Origin: Dinochytrium kinnereticum
Taxonomy: Eukaryota; Chytridiomycota; Chytridiomycetes; Chytridiales; Chytridiaceae
Assembly: GCA_027604005.1 (NCBI GenBank)
Contig: JADGJT010000002.1
Location: 147,458 to 211,457, forward strand
DNA: 64,000 bases
Direction of reading: 5' to 3'
Part shown: one piece after another, positions 36,529 to 49,120 of the stretch
Layout: each line of letters begins with the position of its first letter
How positions within the stretch are numbered: position 1 is the stretch's first letter
Program-made: the position numbers and the translations under genes
The notes under the pieces: generated by a model
What the model saw: the letters and a program-made list of their open reading frames with translations, nothing else
Database searches by the model: none
What the model was told of the DNA's origin: nothing

Positions 36529-38505
36529 TTGATCTTAATGCCAACCAAGTTTGAGAGAGTCCTCCCATTCCCATACTCTCTGTTTAAACAAGACAGGAAC
36601 GATGACTCTTCGTTTCAGAACAACGTGAAGTCTCTCCATAACAGCATTGTTTTAGCCAGCACGCAGTCGATAGATATCTGTGATGAAGATATTCCTGGGA
36701 AAAGTTTACATGGATCAACGATCTTGAGCGGGGCCGACCGGGCCTCACATGAGGCAAGCATGCCAGGGGGTCTGCTGGACGAGTGTTTACACGATCTGCA
36801 GTCTTCATATGATTCAAACGGCAGCGCAGAGGCAGCAGATGAAGCAGAATTTCCGTTTCGGCTTCCCAACCTTCTAGAGTCTCACATGCGACGGGAGGCT
36901 TCTTTACAGTTAGAAAAAACAACTCCCGACGCCCCACACACCAGGCTGGTGATATCCAACCTTGTGAATCGATCACGCGCGTCTTGCAACGCTTACAACT
37001 CGAATGCAAAGCCTGTTCCCGAAGTGGTAGCTGAGCCTACAAAAGCAAGATCTTCAGGAGCAAAGGCAGATGATGATAAAGGACGAAGGCGCAAGTTCCA
37101 TACATTGCTTCTGGGGCCAATGCGATTTACATCGAAATGTCGCGTACGTAAGGCATCAGAAACGGTGATGCCACCTGACGACCTAGACAAGAGCTATGAT
37201 AGACATCAAAATCATAGAAAGCATTGTCTTGGCAGTCAGCCACGTGAGCAAACGGCTCCATGGAGAAAGCCTTCACATGTCATACCTAAAGATTTGGAAT
37301 TAAAGGTGGTGTCGAGTTCATCAGGGGACATTAAAGAAAAGGCAAAACAACCCAGCTTCGGCAAAGAAGGGACTTCAAGGCGGACATCAAAGCCATTAAC
37401 AAAGCGATCAATTACTGCATTTAATGAAGGAGAGATTCTGAAAGAGCCCACCTCCTCCAGTCTAGTCGAAAAAGGGCTCCTCCCACCGATATCGGCAGTT
37501 CACACGCGTCCCTCAGATGATAGAGTAAATATGAGTACTTCTGTAAAGGATCGAAATTCTATTCAGCTGGATGCGTCTTTGACTTCCCGAAAGCAAACTT
37601 CCGTTGGCTCAATCAAGGGTGGAGCATCGAGAATCTATTCTCCAAACGAGGGAAGCAATAGCAGCAGCAGCAATAACAATAACAACGGTAATAACAACAA
37701 AAGGAGAGCAATCCGAATAAGGAGAGGAGTTCCGACCGTAGGCATAATGACCCCTGCTCGGAGGATTCAAATGGAGGACCTTAATAGTTTGATGCTAGAC
37801 CTATCGAGCCGCGATATATTAATTGATCGTCAAGTGTTAGAGCGCGCCATGCTGCATCCTGAAGACGTTCCGAGAGCATGTAGCTCCAAAACTCGCCGAA
37901 TCTCCATGGGATGGGGACTTTTGGCTATTGCATTGCATAACGCCAACGCCAGCCCCCGCGACGAGGTTGAAGATATTGACGATTTGGAGTTACAAAAGGA
38001 TGGGGGACCAAAATGCAGCCGCAGAGGAAAAGGCATTATCCCAATTCATAAGCTTGCCGTGATACCCACAAATCATCTTCACAGAGAAGACTCGGATTTG
38101 CACCTGGCAGGCCAATCGGCTCGAACAAACACGTGGTGGACAAAGGAGGAGTTTTTGCAAATGAAGCGTTCCTGGGAAGAAAGAAAGCGTGCAAGTAAAT
38201 ACGAGTCGGGTGGTCCTGTCAGGGCCCATTTCAACTCGTACGTCACAAGCAGACCGTCAACAGCAGATACATCCACTATTAACACGAAGAGGGTGCTCGT
38301 AATGGACAGAGTTCCGGCTGGCATCTATGAGTCTGATATTGTGGAGACCCACCAGTACTCAAAGTGGTTTCCATCTGGGCATATTCAAACCTCAAGTGAA
38401 GCGAATGCTGATGGAAGACCAGGAACAAGGTTCCGCCAGCATTCATCTATCTTCAGTGAAGGTTTTAGGTTTTCGGAAGCAGCACCTGTTAGCCCAATAA
38501 AGTAA
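36529..38505 (+). CDS. Large intronless ORF of unknown function
   Basis: I do not recognise it. A 658-residue ORF with no intron, unusual beside the intron-rich neighbours. Composition is Ser, Arg and Lys-rich and mostly disordered. There is a Ser/Asn homopolymer stretch near residue 385 (SSSSNNNNNGNNNKRR). The more ordered C-terminal third holds MEDLNSLMLDLSSRDILIDR, SMGWGLLAIALHNANASP and TWWTKEEFLQMKRSWEERKR. Many short basic groups could be nuclear localisation signals. No enzyme or membrane motif seen. Two starts are possible (36529 or 36538). Its start is 137 bp from the divergent UGGT start. Length alone makes chance ORF status very unlikely. Confidence 0.75.
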   Translation: MILMPTKFERVLPFPYSLFKQDRNDDSSFQNNVKSLHNSIVLASTQSIDICDEDIPGKSLHGSTILSGADRASHEASMPGGLLDECLHDLQSSYDSNGSAEAADEAEFPFRLPNLLESHMRREASLQLEKTTPDAPHTRLVISNLVNRSRASCNAYNSNAKPVPEVVAEPTKARSSGAKADDDKGRRRKFHTLLLGPMRFTSKCRVRKASETVMPPDDLDKSYDRHQNHRKHCLGSQPREQTAPWRKPSHVIPKDLELKVVSSSSGDIKEKAKQPSFGKEGTSRRTSKPLTKRSITAFNEGEILKEPTSSSLVEKGLLPPISAVHTRPSDDRVNMSTSVKDRNSIQLDASLTSRKQTSVGSIKGGASRIYSPNEGSNSSSSNNNNNGNNNKRRAIRIRRGVPTVGIMTPARRIQMEDLNSLMLDLSSRDILIDRQVLERAMLHPEDVPRACSSKTRRISMGWGLLAIALHNANASPRDEVEDIDDLELQKDGGPKCSRRGKGIIPIHKLAVIPTNHLHREDSDLHLAGQSARTNTWWTKEEFLQMKRSWEERKRASKYESGGPVRAHFNSYVTSRPSTADTSTINTKRVLVMDRVPAGIYESDIVETHQYSKWFPSGHIQTSSEANADGRPGTRFRQHSSIFSEGFRFSEAAPVSPIK

Positions 38506-38648
38506 ACGGAGATAAGCATAAGGGTTCTGCCTCAACCAGATGTTTATTCTACGATACATAGTTTGATATGTACAAAAAAAAAAGGGTTTGGTGGTGTGCG
38601 AGTGTGAAATAGAGGATGCTTTTATACCGGGGTCTCCATAGATGTAGA

Positions 38649-39087
38649 CTACGAAGGAATCTTTGGCGGGAACTTAAGGATCGAGCCTATTTGGATTGAG
38701 CCGACTTACTGAAGCGAGCCACTCACCTTGGTTGCGGACAGAGTATATGAAGTAGGTTATGACCTCCTTCTCGTTGATCTCCTGGGCATTGAAGTGCTTT
38801 GTGACTGCTTGAAGAAGCTCATCTCTATTTGTCACATTCTTCGTCCCTCGAAGCTTGACCACTCGCCGGTAACGCCTCAAGAATTTGTCATCTACAGCCT
38901 TAAAGTCCATCTTTGTGAGGGCACCTGATGACTGTGGGGGTGGGGAATCTGACTGAGCCCTTGACCAATCGTCGTCTGCTGTATTTGAAGTGTGCTTCTT
39001 GGATACTGCCCCGACGCCCTTCTTCTTCCCGAGCCCTGACTTGTTTGATGTCTGCGGAAGGCAGTCGTCGTCTTTTTCGTCGCCCAT
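38649..39087 (-). CDS. SAP30: SAP30-like subunit of the Sin3 histone deacetylase complex
   Basis: Bridges Sin3 and other corepressor parts. Exon 1 (39087-38727) has a charged, disordered N-terminus with KKKGVG and a run of Ser/Pro, followed by the Sin3-binding helix region: MDFKAVDDKFLRRYRRVVKL, RDELLQAVTKHFNAQEINEK, TYFIYSVRNQ. This pattern (LRRYrr..L, L..V..HF....vnE...i..FIY.v) is the SAP30 C-terminal domain. A 40-bp intron leads to a short final exon (38686-38649, SILKFPPKIPS). About 132 residues, shorter than human SAP30 because the zinc finger is absent, as in some fungal forms. The start is 40 bp from that of SNRNP27 on the other strand. Confidence 0.85.
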
Positions 39088-39127
39088 CACTTAAGCTTGG
39101 CCCCCAACAAAAAATTTGTGAATCTAA

Positions 39128-39928
39128 ATGTCTAGACGAGGAGGAGGGCAGTATAGGGATCTCGATGATCCTCGAGACTGTAAGGGCCACATAATGTTTG
39201 AATAGATAGACTCATGACATACTTGCAGACAGAAGGCCTGTTCATAGAGACCGAGAGCGAGAAAGCAGCCCCAGCTATGACCGCAGGATGCAGAGGGAAC
39301 CTCCTCAGAGGCCTCGATCCCGTCGTTCTCCCTCTCGCTCGCCAGAAAGATACGATAGGCGTGAGAGATACGATGATGATAGGAGTAGACGGCGAGGTGG
39401 AAGGCTAGAGGAGGTAGAACTCAGGCGACGAAGGGATAGTCGAAGCCGCAGTCCTAGGGCCTCAAGAGGTAATCGGCAAGAGTCACCGGAAGACGGTGGA
39501 TTTGAGGCTCGCGGAAGGGCTAGCCACAGACAGGACCGTCAACGCAGCCGAGGGCTTGAAAAATCTGTAAGGTAGTATTTGTTGGATTCATGAGTACCGA
39601 TTGTCTAAGCTTGGGTGTTTAGTCCAATGAGGCAGGATGAAGCGAGCAATGGTACATTCAAACTTCAGTTCAATAGTCAACTGATATCTTTTTAGCCAAT
39701 GAGGATCTCTCCGAAGAGCAATTAATGCAGCAGATGATGGGGTTCGGGTCGTTTGATTCCACAAAGGTAGATTAATTGGAGATGGCATACATCATGTCTG
39801 ACGTATATCAGGACAAGAAAGTTGCTGATAATATAGATGGCGCTGCAAACGTTTCTAAGAAAAGGACATACCGGCAGTACATGAACAGGCGGGGGGGCTT
39901 CAACAGAAACTTGAGCCCTTTGCGGTAA
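39128..39928 (+). CDS. SNRNP27: U4/U6.U5 tri-snRNP 27 kDa protein (SNRNP27)
   Basis: Component of the spliceosomal tri-snRNP. Exon 1 (39128-39179, MSRRGGGQYRDLDDPRD) leads to an RS-like region dominated by Arg, Ser, Asp and Glu (RSRRSPSRSPERYDRRERYD, SRSRSPRASRGNR). The conserved C-terminus is EEQLMQQMMGFGSFDSTK, then VSKKRTYRQYMNRRGGFNRN before TAA at 39926. The final block is close to the human [21 protein letters not shown]. Four or five exons. The acidic and GFGSFDSTK elements mark the family even though the RS part alone would not. Confidence 0.9.
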
Positions 39929-40114
39929 AACGTTGAGACAAGTGATGGCACCATATATATGTTTTTGTAAAGAAGCCATATTTATTATTATACACAGGGG
40001 CTTGCTATAAACAAATGTTTCTGAGCGAAGCAATGGGGAAGAGAGGGGATGGGAAGTGCGCGGTGCAAGTAGGGAAAATGCCAAGATGGACAAGTGATAA
40101 TGGTAGCAGAGCAC

Positions 40115-40616
40115 TTAGTACTCTTGGCTTTGGCTGCCCTTTCCAGAGGTGGGCGCTGCCTTGCCCTCCTTGCCGGCCTTCTTAGGAAGGAGCATTGTGT
40201 GAATGTTGGGGAGGACACCACCCTGAGCGATGGTGACAGTCCCAAGGAGCTTGTTCAACTCCTCATCGTTACGGATGGCGAGCTGAAGGTGACGGGGCAC
40301 GATACGCTGCTTGGAGTTGTCGCGGGCAGCGTTACCAGCCAACTCAAGAATTTCGGCAGCCAAGTACTCGAGAACCGCAGCGAGGTAAACCGGAGCACCT
40401 GAGGGAAGCGGGTGAGAATGTGCTAGAATGCACGAAGTGCAAAGGGAAAATGTGTAGGGAGCAGAGCTTACCAGCACCAACACGCTGAGCGTAGTTGCCC
40501 TTCCTGAGGAGCCTGTGGATACGACCAACGGGGAATGCGAGACCGGCGCGGTGGGACCTCGACTTAGCGTTGGCCTTAGCCTTGTCACCGCCAGACTTTC
40601 CTTTGCCACCAGCCAT
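40115..40616 (-). CDS. H2A: Histone H2A (H2A.X-type C-terminus)
   Basis: Core histone. Exons 40616-40472 and 40398-40115 give 142 residues. The N-terminal tail is [20 protein letters not shown]; the fold reads [40 protein letters not shown] and [14 protein letters not shown]. The tail ends [10 protein letters not shown]; the SQE motif four from the end is the site phosphorylated after DNA breaks in yeast H2A and human H2A.X. One intron of 73 bp interrupts the gene after RVGAG. The usual divergent partner H2B is not within reach: the next gene upstream is 700 bp away and unrelated. Confidence 0.97.
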
Positions 40617-41313
40617 TTGAAAGAAGTTGTTTGTTGTTGGGGGGTGTGTTGTGTTGTGTTGGGTTGGGTTGTCGCTGAGAGCGTTGCTTGAATGAAAGGC
40701 TGAGTGAGTTGTTGTGAAGTGAGGGGAGAGTCCGAAGAACAAGCTGAATTTATACTCGCATGGACAGAGAATTCAGCAAAAAGCAGCCAATCAGACGCGC
40801 TCACATTAATTTTTGATTTCTTGCGCAAATTTGCAGGGACCTCCCCAAAAATTTGATGTGAAAGAGGGACCTCCCCACATTTCTCCCTGCCAGCCCATCG
40901 TCTCCGCCTAGGCTGGCAGCAGTCACATTTCACTATGTAAAAAAGGTTTTTTTCACCTCCACTCATCACTCAGACCGACTCCAGTGACTGTCCTTATTGC
41001 AACTTGCGCTTTCTTCATACTTCAAACATCTCTGAGTGCTTGCACGCGTCCCAGATGAAGCGGCTTCCGAGACGAAAGCATTCTTTTTTTTTTTTTTTTG
41101 AAGACTCTCATTACTATGAAAACTTGAAGCACATGCCATGCGTTTTGTTCTAGGCCGTCTGTTATGACATATAATTGAGGTTTTCCACATAACTCTCAAC
41201 CTTTCTCTTCTTCTACGTCTTCTTTGGACTTTAAAGATAGGAAGCACAGTTTACTCTCCCCCTTATTTTTATTAAGTTTTTTAATTAAGATGCGTAGCCA
41301 TCGGTTGCTTCCT
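40617..41313. promoter_or_regulatory. H2A upstream region with repeated GGGACCTCCCCA element
   Basis: About 700 bp with no convincing gene. Two copies of GGGACCTCCCCA occur near 40836 and 40865, spaced about 29 bp, between the H2A start and 41000. A poly-T run of 17 or so lies near 41085. The paired element may regulate the histone, but similar ACCTCCCCA words occur near 19573 and 57116, so this is only a suggestion. The rest is probably the 3' end region of the next gene. Confidence 0.35.
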
Positions 41314-44300
41314 TCAAACATTCGTTTGCTTGAAGTAGTAGAGGAGATACGTGACGAGAAGCCCAAATCCGAAGAGAACCGATGCAACACTCATAGTCGT
41401 TAAAACTACTGCGGTCTTAGGTGTTGGAAGGATGACAAAGACCTGAGGAAAAACGGGATTTAAGTATTGGCCAATTTGCATAAGATGCTTACCGCAAACT
41501 CTACGGACAAACGACAGTACTCCCGTTCCACAACTTCGGCACGGAAATGATAGAGCTCAGGCCCCTTATCAATTCAGTAGAAATAAAAGAAAATGCAAAT
41601 CTACCTCCCAAATAATGCTATCATTTAGCAGGGGATCCATCAGTGTTCCAAAGATGGTTGCTTTGTTCCGACAATCAGGCATCCCTGAAGTAGTTAGTGG
41701 CGGGTGAATGCCTCCGAATTACCGCTCAGGCAAAAGTCTGTTCTATTGTTTAACTCAGTAAGCCTATACTTGCTTTTGAGAAGTTCCAGTGATTCCCCAT
41801 ATTGGTAAATAGCGAATGAAGGCGTGAACGCTTTTTCATGGAGCACTCTTTGCACCTGAATTTGCCGTAGAATTAATACGCGACTCACATTCTGGAGTAA
41901 AACCTGTTCTATGCAATCGGAATCTGAAATTGCCATGGACTTTGTGTCCTCAATGGAACAGTTACAGGACTGTCTGCTTTGTCTTGGGCTGCAGCGTTTA
42001 AATCTTCCCGTTTTACGTGATATGTCGTATATGTCGCGGTGTTTCGCAACAGATGGGTCTGAGTTGTAAATATTCTGTGAGATAGGTATTGATCTTCCCA
42101 AGAATGAAGGAGGTCTGTAGTTGGTCTACAAAGTTAAAAGTAATATCTTAAGGTGCGTTACCGGCAATATCTCCATCTCAGAAAGACCGGCGAGGTATGT
42201 TGAAGTCAAGTTTATACGCTCTATCTCTCCCGGAAGGGACATATATCTCAAAGACCGCGTTGGAGGACAGGAACTGACCACGCGAACCGATGACTGAATT
42301 GCAGGGCACTTCAAGCTCTCCATTGCTGGTCTATAAGCCACAACCATTTGGCCCTTTTTAAATGAGTTTTTTATTTTTTTTTTAAAAAAAAAAAGCCAAA
42401 CCTGACTTCCCTTATCAGCTATCGAAATCTCTAGACTAGCCCGCTTCGAATGATAATTTCGAGCTGCTGTCACGTTTGCTAGGTAGAGAGAGGGGTTACT
42501 AATAATAGCATTTAAGTAGGCGTTGAACGGAGTTGAAGTAGCCGATTCCTCAATCTTCACTTCACTCTGCAGAATAGTTTTTCCATAATATTTTAAGTAC
42601 TGTGCAGATACGGCAGGTGTTCGGCGGACATTACAATCGGGTATCTCTAATTTCCATGCACGAGCCTTTTTCAAAAATCAAACATTGGATAACATAATAC
42701 AAGAAACAGACCTTCACATTGGCTCCGTTTGAGAAAGAAAAGCTTTCTGGGAAAGTAGATAAGGTCCAATTACCAGCAGGCACGGTGCCTGACGTCAAAA
42801 TTGGATAGGATCCGGTTACTCTTTGAACTGCACTCGACATTATGGACAACCGAGCTTGTTGTGGAGAATCTATAGCATAGATAACTCCTGCCCCTCTTCC
42901 TGACGCCCAGAAAAGACCGATATCTAGATTTTAGCGTAAGCAACGTTAACGATGGGACAAGAAGATATTCCATGGGTTACAATAATCTGCACTTCAAAAA
43001 AAAAAAAAAAAAAACCATACGATTTTCATTAAACCGAAATCGTCCAGAAGTGAGGGATAAGACAGCGATCTCATTTTGATTTTCCGGCACCGTGACCGAT
43101 AAAGTTTGATTACTATTAAAGGCAAGATCTTCGATGGCCGAAAAGTCGAACAGAGCCCAAGTCCCGGAATCAAAGCGAGAAGTTTGCATTGGCCTTTTTG
43201 AAAGGCCCCAGGCAAGCGAAGGACTAATAATGCGATATAGCATCACTTCCGTGTATTTGGCAACCAGTGATTTTCCGACGTCACTAAACAGCCACCCATC
43301 ATACAAATCATTTCCTCTCACTGTTAGAAGCACAGGATAGAGGTTGGGAAACAGGCCGTCTCGCAAAAAAGTTCGATCAGGTGAAAGTGGCTCAACATTT
43401 AAGTCTAACGCTATTGCAGGGGAGAAAGAAATAGGCTCCGGCTGAAATGGTGATAGGGTGAAGACGTCAAGAAGCAATCCATCTGTGCTAACAGAAGTTA
43501 CGACACCTTCGCCACCTTGCTTATGTCGAATAGTGTACCCAATAAATCTTTCGGAAAGAACTTGATTTCCTTCTGTGCAAAGTAGAAGTTGAAATGTTCG
43601 CCTTCCTGTTGGAATGTACAATAGGTTTGCTTCCATAGACTCCTCGATGCTTTCAAGAAGGGACTTAAGTGGAATTGGCCGAGTTCTCAAGTAATAGTTT
43701 CCACCTATAGGCCAAATTTTACTAGAGGCGTCACCGGTATCACTGCCATACATTCCCAGGCTCACAGCAGAGTAAACCTTTCCCTCACTCGCTGTTACGT
43801 CGACAAACTCTTGCTCTCCAAAATCTAAGTTTGATAGACCCACAACATTTTTTGAAGCAATCCGACCGTAAAAGTACTTCTCGGTTGAGGATAGCAGAAA
43901 AAAATCGTCTCCGTCACCAAAAGCGCGAAACTTTGTGATGACTAATTCTGGCTTCTCATTAAAGAGCGATGGAAACCTTCCCCACGTTTTTCCTCTGTCA
44001 ATAGAGTGCCAAAATTCAGTGCCGTACGCAAAAAGATCGACACCGTTGGAGTGAAAGATAAGTCCGAGAAAGATAGCATCACCTGGAAAGGCAAACATTG
44101 TACGCTTTTTGCTACTTAAATTCTCGACTATAACTGAGACGTTGACACCACATCGTCTAAATGAACTATCCGAGCAAGGTTCTCCTACAAGATAAATTAC
44201 GGAATCGCTATCATAGTCTCTTTCAAAATCCAGAAACATGGATTTTGGACGTAAGCTAAACTCTGCCACTTCCCTGGTCTCAGACCAAATTCCTAACGAC

Positions 44301-45869
44301 GCGTTGGCCACAGTCGAAAAGACTACAGTGTCGAGCATATTGCTTGAAGTTGTAGAAAAAGACCAAAATAGGTGACTCATACTCGGGTAAAGACAGGTTT
44401 CGGAATGCTTCAAAAATGTCGACTTGGATGAGTACGTCGTTGTTTGAGAGAGTGCTTCGAAGCCGGAACGAACAGAAGAAAGACTGTGATTGCCTGTGCC
44501 ATCTACTTTTTGCACCATGAACAGTCCCAGACTTGAAAGCACGAACATGTTCTGAAATATTATAGAAATGTCAAGAATCTGTAAATCGCGACAGTTCTCT
44601 ATATCAGACTGCTTGCAAACCAATGAACTGGATTTTGCAGTTCCATCTGGATCTCTGAGAAGATCAATAGTCCGAACATCATCGTTAAAGCCATCGCTGC
44701 TGATAACTAACTGTCCGCCAGAGTAATTCATATCTTGACGGTTTCGTTGATTCATAAGAACTACAGCATTTTTTCGGGAGCAAGGGTCGCAAATATAACG
44801 CATTTCACTTGGAGCGAAATTACTTCCAAACGGTCTTACAGTCCCAATTGTGGATAACTGGAAACGAATCAAAAAAGGTGGCATTTTACATCATACCTGC
44901 TGCGAAGGCAAGGTTATGCCTTGCGTCCATGCAATGAAATAGGGTTTACTGACGTCAATAATTTTCTGCTCCACTCTGCACGAGAGGAAATTGGCGTAGG
45001 TAGAAAATACTTTGAGCTTCAATGTCGTAAAGCTCTCCATATATTGAGACGGAACACGTGAGACCCAGCGCCTTGCCTACAAGCGTGAAACCATTATGTT
45101 AAAACAACAGGTTCTATAAAGACCTCTTTCATCGAATTTGTTGAAGCAAAATAACAAACCTGAACATCAGTCTCCAGCGTGACATCTAGCCTGTTTGTAT
45201 CGTTGTATATCATAGAACGAGGCGGTTCCGACATACTGACAAATATTGAAGAAAGAGCTTCAACAGTGACACCGCCTGATCCTCGCTTCAAGGGCCTCAG
45301 CCCTACTGCAATATTGACAAAGCTGCCGATTTGAAGACTTGTTGCATTGGTATCGTTTTTAGTCCAATCAAGATCGATTTCGTATGTGAAGCACTCTTCA
45401 AGGGTTTAATTTGTCATCGTTCTACGTTCACAAACCGTCAATATCATAAACGTAAAATGACAGAGATGTCATTATTTCTATCTGTGCTCCAGCCTTCTCA
45501 AAGAAAGTCGACCAAGTAGAACCAGCCGAAAGGTCTGTCAGGTTTGTCCTGCTAACAAGTGCCCGCACTCTTTTCAATCCACCAGTAGTATACGTATAGC
45601 TTATCTTTGGATAGCTATCCGAACGAATGACCAAAACGGGCTGGGGCTCATTCTCAAAATAGAATGTGAAGTAAACACTGGCAATTGATGGAGATCCAGA
45701 CGTATAGAAGGAGATTGCTATAAAATTATCATACTGTCGACATCGTCATCGGCTAACCTTTATCTACGGAAAAGTAATCATCAGTGGATGATATGAGAAG
45801 CTTGAAATCGGTGACCTGTCCGAAGACAGGCACAACAAGCAACAGACATGTCAGAAATGCTCTGAACAT
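41314..45869 (-). CDS. CatSper-type auxiliary subunit (beta/gamma/delta/epsilon-like), single-pass membrane protein
   Basis: In animals these large ectodomain proteins form the canopy of the CatSper calcium channel of the sperm tail. The start at 45869 gives a signal peptide (MFRAFLTCLLLVVPVFG). An N-terminal domain, then a 1.9-kb exon (about 44884-43012) with a beta-propeller-like region (WHSIDRGKTWGRFPSL) and many NXS/T sites. Small exons follow: HHIGLFWASGRGAGVIYAID, ARAWKLEIPDCNV, SLEISIADKGSQ-GQMVVAYRP, LKCPAIQSSVRVVSSCPPTR, DIYDISRKTGRFKRC, KYRLTELNNRTDFCLSG, then ELYHFRAEVVEREYC. It ends with one membrane span (SVASVLFGFGLLVTYLLYYF) and KQTNV. The CPPxRxLR, NRTDFC and YHFR-V...C blocks in this order are those of CatSper auxiliary subunits. 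Which of the four it is I cannot say. A sortilin-like propeller receptor is the main alternative. Confidence 0.72.
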
Positions 45870-45932
45870 TTTTGGGCATTTCAAACCCCGATGGGGGTTT
45901 AACTTTATTGTGTGCAATCACATTCCATGGAC

Positions 45933-48656
<2,724 letters not shown>

Positions 48657-49120
48657 ATCCCAAATATTTTTTTGAGTAGAAAAGTTGAACACGTATGTTT
48701 CACAGGCCAGCACCGATACTTTGCACACCGAATTCAGGTATTCGTTGTGGCTTCACCTACCACGGCTCACTGCGCGAATGGCGCCAGCATACCCCTTCAT
48801 TATTGAACTTTTTTTTATAAACTTAACTTACATTCTGCTGAACGCGCCTGCTACGTAGCCTCCACCCTCTTTTTATTGAGATTGTTGTACTTGTATATGA
48901 AGAAACCTAGCAGTATGGAACCGACTTGAGATCATCTAAAGTTATTCTGGGTAATTTCAGAGATGTATCATGCTGAACTTGCAGCACTCCATGCAAACAC
49001 CTAAAATAAATGCAGAATTTGGAATATTTATTTTTACTTTTAAACCCAATCACCAATTTGATCATGCTTCGGACAATTGGGAGATGGATGGGATTGCTAT
49101 TCATTCGTTCAGGGCATCTA
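48657..49120. other. Spacer between SEC23 start and VWA8 stop
   Basis: About 460 bp, AT-rich. It should hold the SEC23 promoter and the VWA8 3' end. Short ORFs on both strands have no recognisable motif and no plausible splice partners. I see no RNA gene. Confidence 0.4.

Noticed and set aside
37650..37710. Ser/Asn codon repeat as a repeat array or CRISPR
   Set aside because: It is a coding low-complexity tract of AGC and AAC/AAT codons; no spacer structure. No CRISPR array was seen anywhere.
38690..38726. An 18-nt intron in SAP30 ending at the first CAG
   Set aside because: Too short and leads straight to a stop; the 40-nt intron gives a sensible C-terminus.
43000..43020. MVFFFFFFL tail of the large CatSper-type exon
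   Set aside because: Comes from translating a polypyrimidine tract inside the intron; a GT donor lies just before it.
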